DNA of 11,368 nucleotides from JAADHY01 sp964428935 (GTDB lineage: Bacteria; Planctomycetota; Planctomycetia; Planctomycetales; Planctomycetaceae), in assembly GCA_964428935.1 (NCBI GenBank), contig CAYSAG010000164.1, positions 1 to 11,368 on the forward strand, read 5' to 3'. A program made the position numbers and the translations under genes. Positions 1-7,524 of this stretch are shown here, one piece after another. Below the pieces are notes generated by a model. It was not told where the DNA came from. It was given only the letters and a program-made list of their open reading frames with translations, and made no database searches. Position 1 is the stretch's first letter; each line of letters starts with the position of its first letter.

Positions 1-1
1 A

Positions 2-556
2 ATGACCCTGCAAGACATGGCCGACTTGTTTGCCTTCATTGCCGAGAGCGGCCCGCCGCCCAAACAGTTTCCGGGCAACTCGCCGCAATGGGTCAAACAG
101 CAGCCGGACGGCCGAATTCGACTGACCGCAGCCACCGCCGCCGTGTACGGCCCGACGTTGGAGTTTTCGCAGCGACCGGAAATGCTGACCAACTGGTCCA
201 GCCAGCAGGACCGAGCGGAGTGGTCGTTCACGGTCTTGCACGGCGGCGTCTTCGACGTGGTTTTCGACTACGCTTGCTACAGCGGTGAGGCGGACAAGCC
301 GTTCCGATTGGAGGTGACCGGCCGTACGGACGACGGGCGAGTCGTCGAGCCGCAGACGGTCCAGGACACCGTCGCCAGCACCGGCCGGTGGACTCGCTTC
401 GACCGCAAGAGCTTCGGCCACGTCAATTTGCCCGCCGGCAAGTTCCGCCTGACGCTCCGTTCCGACGGCCCGATTCAGGGGCCCATGATCAACCTGCGGG
501 CCATTGAACTGGTTCCGATTCCGCAGCAGACCACAGCCAAAGCCGGCGGGGGTTAA
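2..556 (+). CDS. PVC-type cytochrome c / heme-binding protein, C-terminal part (5' truncated)
   Basis: This is the 3' end of a larger gene; the ATG at position 2 is an internal Met, not a start. Residues 1-17 (MTLQDMADLFAFIAESG) match the last helix of the cytochrome c-like heme-binding domain that ends many large planctomycete dehydrogenase/heme proteins, with the usual 'QDMADLxAF' wording. The CXXCH motif would lie upstream of the window. Residues about 38-172 form a beta-rich domain resembling a carbohydrate-binding module: 'RLTAATAAVYGPTL', then 'AEWSF', 'VFDVVFDYAC', and a closing 'LPAGKFRLTLRSDGP' and 'INLRAIELVP'. This layout is common as the C-terminal domain of exported PVC-group cytochromes. 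It is probably periplasmic and takes part in oxidative breakdown of sugars or other carbon compounds, but the substrate cannot be read from this part. A short 'QQTTAKAGGG' tail ends the protein. It converges on the NHL gene. Confidence 0.72.
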   Translation: MTLQDMADLFAFIAESGPPPKQFPGNSPQWVKQQPDGRIRLTAATAAVYGPTLEFSQRPEMLTNWSSQQDRAEWSFTVLHGGVFDVVFDYACYSGEADKPFRLEVTGRTDDGRVVEPQTVQDTVASTGRWTRFDRKSFGHVNLPAGKFRLTLRSDGPIQGPMINLRAIELVPIPQQTTAKAGGG

Positions 557-605
557 GCCGGAAGGGACAGCACGCAGGCGGCGGAGACCGGCGCGGGCAG
601 CCGAA

Positions 606-646
606 GTACCGGGGCATACCCCGCGCGCGGCAACCGACACCGGTAC
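606..646. terminator. Inverted repeat between convergent genes, possible bidirectional terminator
   Basis: GTACCGG (606-612) is the exact complement of CCGGTAC (640-646). A second small hairpin CGGGG-CATA-CCCCG (610-623) overlaps its left arm, so the two are alternative folds. It sits in the 123-bp gap between the stop of the cytochrome gene (+) and the stop of the NHL gene (-), where a two-way terminator would be expected. There is no T-run on either strand, so intrinsic termination is unproven. Confidence 0.3.
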
Positions 647-679
647 GCAACTTGGCGTCCGAGCCGCTCACGCCACGGC

Positions 680-1867
680 TCAGTTGTGCCGGACGAACTT
701 TTGAGCCCGCTGGCCCATGATGTCCGTCGCGTAAATGTTGCCGTGTGAATCGACGGCGATTCCGTGAACCCAATTCAGCTCGCCAGGCTTCTCCTGGCCG
801 TCCTTGCCCTTCGGAACCGTCCACAGTTGCAGGACCCGGCCGCTCGGGTCGAACTTCATGAGAATCTGGTCCTTCGGCGGGCAACTGAGCAGCTCGTCCT
901 CGTCGCGCCAAGGCATGGGCGAGCACCCACACACCCAAATCTCGTCCCGCTGCGTCACCCACAGCCCCCAAGGAATGATGAGGTTGCGCCAGACGTCGAG
1001 CACGTGGCCGTCCTGGTCGAAGACTTGAATGCGAGCGTTGTTGCGGTCGGCCACGTAGAGCCGTCCCTTCGAGTCGATGGCAATGGCATGCGGCAGGTTG
1101 AACTCGCCGGGTTTGGTGCCCAGCCGCCCCCACGCCTTGACGAAGCGGCCCTGCGCGTCGAAGTGGACAATGCGAGCGTTGCCGTAGCCGTCGGCCACAA
1201 AGACTTGTCCGTCGGGCGTAATGGCCATGTCCGTGGGCCGGAAAAAGTGTGTTTCGTCGCAACCGGGCTCGCCGGGCGTGCCGAGCCGTTTCAACAGGCG
1301 GCCGTCCTGTGTGCACTCCAAGATGACGTGCCCGCCGACGTCGGCCAGCCAGACGTGCCCCCGGCGGTCAATCTTGATGAAATGGCTGATTGGGCCCTTG
1401 TCTGTTTGGGCGATCAGCCCGGAGCCCCAGGCTTTGACGAACCGGCCGTCGGCCGTGTAGACCTGAACCGGCGGGTCGGCTCGCGTAAACAACCACACGC
1501 GGTCCTGCTGGTCAACAAACACGCCCGGCATTTGCCCCCACGGAACGTTGGGCGGCCGCTGCGGCCATTTCGGGTCGACCTCGTACCACGTCGACAAGGT
1601 GACTCGAATGTACTGGGGCGTGTCGGCGGGCTGCGCAGGAGCCGACGGTTTTTCAGCGGCCGGTGGAGCCGCCTGCACCACCGACACGAGTGCGACCATG
1701 AGCAAAGAAGCGAGTCGGTGCCACGCTGTGCGGTTCCGAGCTCCCAGCCGCCGGAGCGCGGCGCCGGTGCAGCTCGCCAAACGGCTTGGACCGGCAGAGA
1801 CTCCCTGGCCGGCTCGAATCGGGCACGAAAAGAAAACGTCGTGCGAGGGAAACTGCTGTCGTTGCAT
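680..1867 (-). CDS. Exported NHL-repeat (six-bladed beta-propeller) protein
   Basis: Protein of 395 aa. From about residue 104 to the end it consists of NHL-type blades, each with a 'xGxxxVAD...NxRIxxFDxxGxFVxxWG' pattern. Clear copies are at about 205-247 (DMAITPDGQVFVADGYGNAR), 256-293 (AIAIDSKGRLYVADRNNARI) and 365-392 (GIAVDSHGNIYATD), with weaker ones at 112-148 and 160-194. The fold is that of NHL and peptidylglycine alpha-amidating-lyase-like propellers, which in planctomycetes are usually exported and of unknown substrate. A hydrophobic stretch at 52-66 ending VVQA-A, followed by a Pro/Ala linker, looks like a signal peptide with an unusually long n-region of about 50 residues. The start at 1867 is preferred because AAAGGA lies 8 nt upstream (1876-1881). 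The ATG at 1699 would leave only about 10 residues before the cleavage site. The same frame stays open to 2587, but that extension is Arg/Ser-rich and not protein-like. Confidence 0.8.
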   Translation of the reverse strand: MQRQQFPSHDVFFSCPIRAGQGVSAGPSRLASCTGAALRRLGARNRTAWHRLASLLMVALVSVVQAAPPAAEKPSAPAQPADTPQYIRVTLSTWYEVDPKWPQRPPNVPWGQMPGVFVDQQDRVWLFTRADPPVQVYTADGRFVKAWGSGLIAQTDKGPISHFIKIDRRGHVWLADVGGHVILECTQDGRLLKRLGTPGEPGCDETHFFRPTDMAITPDGQVFVADGYGNARIVHFDAQGRFVKAWGRLGTKPGEFNLPHAIAIDSKGRLYVADRNNARIQVFDQDGHVLDVWRNLIIPWGLWVTQRDEIWVCGCSPMPWRDEDELLSCPPKDQILMKFDPSGRVLQLWTVPKGKDGQEKPGELNWVHGIAVDSHGNIYATDIMGQRAQKFVRHN

Positions 1868-2392
1868 GGGCTCAGTCCTTTCGCTTCGTTCGTGCTCGGC
1901 AAACGGGTGTTCCCGCACGCTTCGAGAAAAGGGCGCTCGGGCACGAGCGGCACCGGCTGGCCTCTCGTGGCGTCCCGTGCAGCAGTGTCTCGTCTGGCGC
2001 TCCAGACGCGTCGCACCGGGAACCTGAGGCGAGCGTTCCACCGACCTCGTTCCGGCTTCGTTCGGCCCCGCAGGCAGGCCACTTGCCGAACACGGCGCGG
2101 AGAAGCGAGCCCGACCCGGCTCGGGCGCGACGACTGCTCGCTTCGAACGCGAAAAAACTGCCCTTCCGCCGAAGGCGGCACGCATCGGCAGGTCTCCGAA
2201 GGCGCCTGGAGCGTCCGGAGAACGAGCGTACCGCCGGCTCGGCGGGTTTGCAAGCAGAGACGCTCGAGACGCGAACGGCCCAGCCGTGGCAAGGGCCGCG
2301 GCACGCCGGTGCCGAGAGTCGTCGGCCGCCTTGTTGGCCGTGGGGAAGAGCCGGCCCGAGTGCGTTGAGGCCGAAACGCGGCCGAAGGGGGC

Positions 2393-2421
2393 TTGATGTT
2401 GTCCAACTTGCCGCCCAGAAT
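2393..2421 (+). promoter_or_regulatory. Candidate sigma-70-type promoter for ispH
   Basis: TTGATG (2393-2398) and CAGAAT (2416-2421) are separated by exactly 17 nt; each matches 4 of 6 consensus bases. A start near 2428 would give a leader of about 160 nt containing the hairpin at 2542-2557. Planctomycete promoters are poorly defined, so this is a weak candidate. Confidence 0.22.
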
Positions 2422-2541
2422 GCCCGGCGAGCTGCAAGCCGGACGCGCCGAAACAGACGACAGTCAGTGACGGCCAGCCGGACGGCGCCGCAGGAAAGGG
2501 GACGCCGCCCGGTTTGGAAGCTGAGTCTTGTCGAACACAAA

Positions 2542-2557
2542 CGGCGTTCCAACGCCG
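2542..2557 (+). repeat. Perfect hairpin in the ispH leader
   Basis: CGGCGT (2542-2547), loop TCCA, ACGCCG (2552-2557); the innermost T and A can pair as well. It ends 16 nt before the AAAGGA ribosome-binding site (2574-2579), close enough to affect translation start or mRNA stability of ispH. A function is inferred, not shown. Confidence 0.4.
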
Positions 2558-2586
2558 ACTTCCCAGAACGAGCAAAGGACAGGGCA

Positions 2587-3531
2587 ATGAAGGTTTTGCT
2601 CGCTCGGCCTCGCGGCTTCTGCGCGGGGGTCAACATGGCCATCCAGGCCTTGGAGGAAGCCATTCGGCTTTTCGGCGAGGAGGTTTACGTCTACCACGAA
2701 ATCGTGCACAACAAGCACGTGGTGCAGGAGTTTGCCAAACGCGGGGTTCGGTTCGTCGACGACATTCGGCAAGTTCCGCACGGTTCGGTTCTGTTGTTCA
2801 GTGCCCACGGAGTTTCGCCGGCGGTACGAGAAGAAGCTCGGCGCCGCAACCTTCGCACAATCGACGCGACCTGTCCGCTGGTGACGAAAGTGCACGTGGA
2901 GGCCCTTCGGTTCGCTCGGGCGGGCTACAAAATCGTTCTCATCGGCCATGCGGGCCACGACGAGGTGGTCGGCACGCTGGGCGAAGCCCCAGAACACATT
3001 TGGCTGGTCGGAAGCGTCGAGGAAGTGGACCGGTTGCCGTTCGGGCCAGACGAGAAAGTCGCCTACCTGACTCAGACGACGCTCAGCGTCATGGAAGCCA
3101 ACACAATCATCGAGCGTCTGCGACAACGCTTTCCGGGATTGGTCGGCCCGTCGAAAGAGGACATTTGCTACGCCACGACGAACCGCCAACGGGCGGTGAC
3201 CCAGCTGGCCCCACAAGCCGACCTTGTCATCGTGCTCGGCAGTCAAAACAGTTCCAACAGCCAGAGACTTCGCGAGCTGGCGGAGCGTTGCGGCAAGCCG
3301 GCGTACCTGGTCGACAGTATTCGCCAAGTTCCCGAGCACGCCCTGGAACAATGTGAGACCGTGCTGGTCACGGCCGGAGCCAGTGCACCGGAGGTGCTGG
3401 TCCGGGAATGCGTGGAGCACCTTCAAGAAAACTACGGGGCCACGGTGGAAGAGGTGGGTGCGTCGGAAGAAGACGTGCGATTCTCGCTGCCGGTCGAGCT
3501 ACGCCGCCTGCGAGCGGACCGGTCGGCGTGA
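2587..3531 (+). CDS. ispH: 4-hydroxy-3-methylbut-2-enyl diphosphate reductase (IspH/LytB)
   Basis: Last enzyme of the MEP pathway: it reduces HMBPP to IPP and DMAPP using a [4Fe-4S] cluster, in the cytoplasm. At 314 aa it has full family length. The three cluster cysteines are present: C12 (RGFCAGV), C96 (DATCPLV) and C194 (ICYATTNRQ). So are the active-site residues known from E. coli IspH: H41, H74, H124 and E126 (GHAGHDE), T165 (QTT), the SSNS motif at 222-225, and S266 in TAGASAP. The ATG at 2587 is preceded by AAAGGA (2574-2579) with 7 nt spacing. The gene stands alone: the divergent NHL gene is 720 bp away and the Tad operon starts 363 bp downstream. Nothing is missing or unusual in the protein, apart from a short charged C-terminal tail (ELRRLRADRSA). 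Confidence 0.97.
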   Translation: MKVLLARPRGFCAGVNMAIQALEEAIRLFGEEVYVYHEIVHNKHVVQEFAKRGVRFVDDIRQVPHGSVLLFSAHGVSPAVREEARRRNLRTIDATCPLVTKVHVEALRFARAGYKIVLIGHAGHDEVVGTLGEAPEHIWLVGSVEEVDRLPFGPDEKVAYLTQTTLSVMEANTIIERLRQRFPGLVGPSKEDICYATTNRQRAVTQLAPQADLVIVLGSQNSSNSQRLRELAERCGKPAYLVDSIRQVPEHALEQCETVLVTAGASAPEVLVRECVEHLQENYGATVEEVGASEEDVRFSLPVELRRLRADRSA

Positions 3532-3576
3532 GACTTGCCGGTCAGTCCGCCGACTGCCAGCCGATCGACTTTGTGC

Positions 3577-3604
3577 AAAAAACCGGGCGCTCCGGTACCG
3601 CCCG
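3577..3604 (-). terminator. Intrinsic-terminator-shaped hairpin on the minus strand
   Basis: Read on the minus strand: CGGGCG, a 9-nt loop, CGCCCG, one G, then six T. On the plus strand the hairpin is flanked by A-runs (3577-3582 and 3605-3609) and would not terminate. No minus-strand gene lies upstream of it until the oxidoreductase, beyond the tad operon. Its likely role is to stop antisense transcription from entering the 3' end of ispH. Confidence 0.5.
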
Positions 3605-3651
3605 AAAAATCACTCTCTCCAGTCCTTTTCGCTTTTTCGTCCCTTCCGCGG

Positions 3652-3666
3652 CGACCGGTCCGGTCG
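3652..3666. promoter_or_regulatory. 15-bp near-palindrome upstream of the tad operon, possible operator
   Basis: CGACCGG, T, CCGGTCG: two perfect 7-bp arms around one base. With a one-base centre it suits a dimeric protein-binding site better than an RNA hairpin. It lies between two copies of TCGCTTTTTC (3629-3638 and 3692-3701) whose starts are 63 bp apart. No regulator gene is nearby, so binding is speculative. Confidence 0.3.
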
Positions 3667-3880
3667 GACACAGCCTTTCTTTCTTGGTCTGTCGCTTTTT
3701 CTCAACTGACCGGCTCATTTTGGCAACACGCGCGAACGGTGTGAGCTAAGGTTGGAATGGACCGCCGTGGTCGCAGACCTTTTGGGGCGGTCGGTTCTGT
3801 TCTTGGTCCGCGTGAGCTTCGCGCAGCGGACAGGGGGTGGCTGCGCGGGTCAAGAACGTCTCGGACGGAAGAAAGGCGAC

Positions 3881-3886
3881 AGGAGG
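3881..3886 (+). promoter_or_regulatory. Ribosome-binding site deciding the cpaF start
   Basis: AGGAGG, a full Shine-Dalgarno match, ends 8 nt before the ATG at 3895. It rules out the in-frame ATG at 3757, which would add 46 Arg-rich residues not typical of the family. Confidence 0.75.
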
Positions 3887-3894
3887 CACGGCAG

Positions 3895-5223
<1,329 letters not shown>

Positions 5224-5241
5224 CGTGCGGCTGGGACTTGC

Positions 5242-5264
5242 GGCGGCTCGACCAAACGGCCGCC
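5242..5264 (+). repeat. Hairpin in the cpaF-tadB spacer
   Basis: GGCGGC (5242-5247), 11-nt loop, GCCGCC (5259-5264), just after the cpaF stop. There is no T-run, so it is more likely an mRNA-stabilising or processing element inside the operon than a terminator. It could tune the ratio of ATPase to membrane platform. Confidence 0.35.
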
Positions 5265-5311
5265 AGCAGAAAAGGCCGTGAGCTTGGCCGTCGGTTTTCC
5301 GGAGAAACGTC

Positions 5312-6298
5312 ATGATGCAACTGGATCCCGTGCTTCTCATATCGGTTGCCGCGTTCATTGGCGGCGTGGCTGTCGTCGCTGCAGTGGCCGCCTTGTTGCG
5401 CGAAGTGGGACCACGCAGTCCCGAGGAGCGGCTGGAGGTGCTGGTGGGGAAACGGTCGACGACCAGCGGCTCCAGCAAGCCCAAAGTGGCCAAAGAGGAG
5501 CTGCTGCGAGACGCCATCAGCCCAGTCGCGCAGGCTCTCGGAGGCCTGGGAGAACGGTTCAACGACTTGTCGCTGTTCTTTGAACAGGCTGACTCACCCA
5601 TCAGCATCGACGCCTTCCTGGGCCTGACGCTGGGCGGTGCCGCGCTGGGGGTCGTCACGGCGTGGGCCACCGGCTCGCCTCCACCGTTCTACCCAGTGGG
5701 AGCCATTCTGGTGGGCTCGTTGCCGACGCTCTGGCTCTACTGGCGACGACGCCGGCGTCTGAAGAAGTTCGCTCAACAACTGCCCGACGCTTTGGAGCTG
5801 ATCGGGCGGGCACTGCGGTCCGGACACAGTCTGGCCTCGGCCCTGAACCTGGTCCGAGAAGAGCTACCCGACCCGATCAGCACGGAGTTTGGAATGGCCT
5901 ACGAGGAGCAGAACTTGGGCGTGCCGATCGAAAAGGCCTTGAAAAACACGCTCAGACGCGTCCCCAACATGGACCTGAAGTTCTTCGTCACGGCAGTGGC
6001 CATTCAGCGACAGACCGGCGGCGACCTGGCGGAGATTCTGGACAAACTCAGCTATTTGATCCGCGAGCGGTTCAAGATCATGGGGCAGGTGCACGCGTTG
6101 ACGGGCGAAGGCCGGTTGAGCGGCATCGTACTGATGGCGCTGCCGCTGGTCGTGTTCCTGGCCATCTACCGCATGAACCCAGACTACGTCATGGTGCTGT
6201 TTACGGACCCGATGGGCCGCAAGATGCTGGCCTTCGCGGCGTTCATGCAGATCCTGGGAGCTCTCATGATCAAGAAGATCGTGACGATCAAAGTCTGA
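5312..6298 (+). CDS. tadB: Tad pilus inner-membrane platform protein TadB
   Basis: Polytopic platform protein of the type II secretion F (T2SSF) family that couples CpaF to pilus assembly. The protein is 328 aa. An N-terminal membrane helix (about 7-29) is followed by a soluble linker (30-100). A helix pair follows at about 102-120 and 126-144, closed by a basic stop (WRRRRRLKK). The T2SSF domain spans about 153-285, with the typical opening 'QLPDALELIGRALRSGHSL' and 'RQTGGDLAEILDKLSYLIRER'. Two last helices lie at about 270-287 and 303-321. The ATG at 5312 follows GGAG (5301-5304) with 7 nt spacing; the next codon but one (5315) is also ATG, so the start may shift by one residue. The assignment to TadB rather than TadC rests on its place directly after cpaF and on the long N-terminal linker. 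Confidence 0.9.
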   Translation: MMQLDPVLLISVAAFIGGVAVVAAVAALLREVGPRSPEERLEVLVGKRSTTSGSSKPKVAKEELLRDAISPVAQALGGLGERFNDLSLFFEQADSPISIDAFLGLTLGGAALGVVTAWATGSPPPFYPVGAILVGSLPTLWLYWRRRRRLKKFAQQLPDALELIGRALRSGHSLASALNLVREELPDPISTEFGMAYEEQNLGVPIEKALKNTLRRVPNMDLKFFVTAVAIQRQTGGDLAEILDKLSYLIRERFKIMGQVHALTGEGRLSGIVLMALPLVVFLAIYRMNPDYVMVLFTDPMGRKMLAFAAFMQILGALMIKKIVTIKV

Positions 6299-6371
6299 CG
6301 CCACGAAGGGTCCGAATTGGAGCTCCTGGCTTCCACCAACACGACATCGCCAAGAAACGGGGAACGGGAAA

Positions 6372-7307
6372 ATGGACCTGGCACCCTTGGTACCGTGGGC
6401 GATTTTCTTCGCCATTAGCTTTTTTGTGTGGGCGGTCTTCAGTCTGGCCAACTCGCGGTCGTCTCGGGCCGCCGAGCGATTGGAGGAATTGCGCCACCCC
6501 CACCTGCGAGAAAAACAAAAGAAGGAAGCGGCCAAGCAGAAAGGGGTGGGCGCTGTGTTGGAGAAGGCCGCTCCAGCTCTGTCGAAGGCTCTGGAACCCA
6601 AGTCGGAGCTCGAACAGAACAAGCTGAAGCTGCGGCTGGCGAACGCTGGGTTCAACGGGCCCAACGCCGTCCCGATCTTTCTGGCCATCAAGGTGGCGTC
6701 GCTGGTGGCGGGCTTGGTGCTGGGGGCGGTCTTCGGCTTGGTGAAATTCGGCTTGACCCAGAACGGCTGGATGTCTTTGGTCGCGGCTGGCGGAATCGGT
6801 TTCTACTTGCCGGAGGTCATTTTGTCGCTGAAGATCAAGTCGCGCAAGGAGAAGATTTTCTTGAGCCTACCCGACGTGCTCGACCTGTTGGTCGTGTGCG
6901 TCGAGTCGGGGTTGGGACTGGACGCGGGCATGCGCAAAGTGACGGAGGAAATGAAAGACGCCGCGCCCGACCTTTGCAACGAGTTCGCTCTGTGCAACAT
7001 GCAGCTCCAAATGGGACGGCCTCGCCGTGAAGTACTCCACGACTTGGGAGTACGCACGGGTGTCGACGACATGCGGGCCTTGGCAGCCATTTTGATTCAG
7101 GCCGAGCGGTTCGGGTCGTCCATTGCTCAGGCCTTGCGCGTCCAGTCGGACGCCATGCGCGTCAAGCGGCGGCAAATGGCCGAAGAGCGGGCTCAGCAGA
7201 CGGCCGTCAAAATGATTTTCCCGCTGGTCCTTTTTATTTTTCCGGGCATTTTCGTGATTTTGGTCGGCCCGGCCGCCATTCAGATCATGAACGGCATGCT
7301 GAATTGA
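6372..7307 (+). CDS. tadC: Tad pilus inner-membrane platform protein TadC
   Basis: Second T2SSF-family platform subunit, thought to pair with TadB in the inner membrane. The protein is 311 aa. Helix at about 8-26; a charged, probably cytoplasmic stretch 28-85 (REKQKKEAAKQK); helices at about 101-125 and 133-151; the T2SSF domain at about 166-297, with typical 'LPDVLDLLVVCVESGLGLDAG' wording and 'LIQAERFGSSIAQAL' / 'EERAQQTAVKMIFPLV'; last helix about 281-303. The ATG at 6372 is preceded by GGGGAA and CGGGAA, a modest ribosome-binding region. The 73-nt gap after tadB shows no promoter and one 8-bp palindrome GGAGCTCC (6319-6326), so the three genes are probably co-transcribed. It ends the operon and converges on the oxidoreductase. 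Confidence 0.9.
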   Translation: MDLAPLVPWAIFFAISFFVWAVFSLANSRSSRAAERLEELRHPHLREKQKKEAAKQKGVGAVLEKAAPALSKALEPKSELEQNKLKLRLANAGFNGPNAVPIFLAIKVASLVAGLVLGAVFGLVKFGLTQNGWMSLVAAGGIGFYLPEVILSLKIKSRKEKIFLSLPDVLDLLVVCVESGLGLDAGMRKVTEEMKDAAPDLCNEFALCNMQLQMGRPRREVLHDLGVRTGVDDMRALAAILIQAERFGSSIAQALRVQSDAMRVKRRQMAEERAQQTAVKMIFPLVLFIFPGIFVILVGPAAIQIMNGMLN

Positions 7308-7440
7308 GCCGACCAGTGGTCACTGCCGCCGGAACGGTAAGGCTTGAGGCGAGCGCGGCCGAGCGGGACGGGCGTTTTGGAAGGAGGCCGGGGACACATC
7401 CCACGCGTGGCTCGCAAGCTCGGCGTTCCTCATCGCCGGA

Positions 7441-7455
7441 CGGCGTGACACGCCG
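7441..7455. repeat. Perfect inverted repeat between convergent tadC and the oxidoreductase
   Basis: CGGCGTG-A-CACGCCG, seven pairs around one base. As RNA it would fold as CGGCGT-GAC-ACGCCG. It sits in the 217-bp gap where both flanking transcripts must end. No T-run follows on either strand, so a terminator role is only suggested by position. A smaller hairpin CAGTG-GT-CACTG (7314-7325) lies just after the tadC stop. Confidence 0.35.
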
Positions 7456-7524
7456 GTCGGTCGAGCTCGGCAGCTCCGTGCGTGTGTTCTTTCTTCGGCA
7501 TTTGCTGCGGCGGTTGCCGTCGGT

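Larger units (their letters stand above)
1868..2586. other. 720-bp gap between divergent genes, no convincing CDS, several small hairpins
   Basis: All long open frames here are Arg/Ser/Pro-rich with few Ile, Lys, Asp or Glu, and look like chance frames in GC-rich DNA. The stretch holds five short perfect stem-loops: CGTCTGG-CGCT-CCAGACG (1991-2008), GCCCGA-CCCGGC-TCGGGC (2109-2126), CCGCC-GAA-GGCGG (2166-2178), CCGCCG-GCT-CGGCGG (2231-2245) and CGGCAC-GCCG-GTGCCG (2299-2314). A sixth, CGGCGT-TCCA-ACGCCG (2542-2557), stands just before the ispH ribosome-binding site. The gap must carry the promoters of both the NHL gene and ispH. I do not recognise RNase P, tmRNA, SRP or tRNA signatures in it. 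Confidence 0.6.
3532..3894. other. 363-bp ispH-cpaF gap, no gene; holds a hairpin terminator, a near-palindrome and pyrimidine tracts
   Basis: The + frames here are only upstream extensions of cpaF or frame shadows. Contents in order: a terminator-shaped hairpin on the minus strand (3577-3604); a pyrimidine-rich tract (about 3610-3648); a 15-bp near-palindrome (3652-3666); a second pyrimidine-rich tract (about 3674-3704); and the cpaF leader. TTGGCA at 3720-3725 looks like a -35 box but has no good -10 at normal spacing, so I do not assign the tad promoter. Confidence 0.6.

Noticed and set aside
764..2368. Long plus-strand open frame (534 codons) opposite the NHL gene
   Set aside because: It is the complementary-strand shadow of the NHL frame, common in GC-rich genes. 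Its sequence shows no domain, and the NHL frame has clear repeats and a ribosome-binding site.
1868..2587. N-terminal extension of the NHL protein up to 2587, and plus-strand extension of ispH back to 1786
   Set aside because: Both are Arg/Ser/Pro-rich with no domain. The inner starts have Shine-Dalgarno sites, and ispH at 2587 begins exactly as the family does.
3720..3752. TTGGCA as -35 box, or as a sigma-54 -24 element, for the tad operon
   Set aside because: No -10 match at 16-18 nt spacing, and no GC at the distance sigma-54 needs.
3757..3894. Earlier in-frame start of cpaF at 3757
   Set aside because: It would add 46 Arg-rich residues and lacks a good ribosome-binding site. AGGAGG stands 8 nt before 3895.
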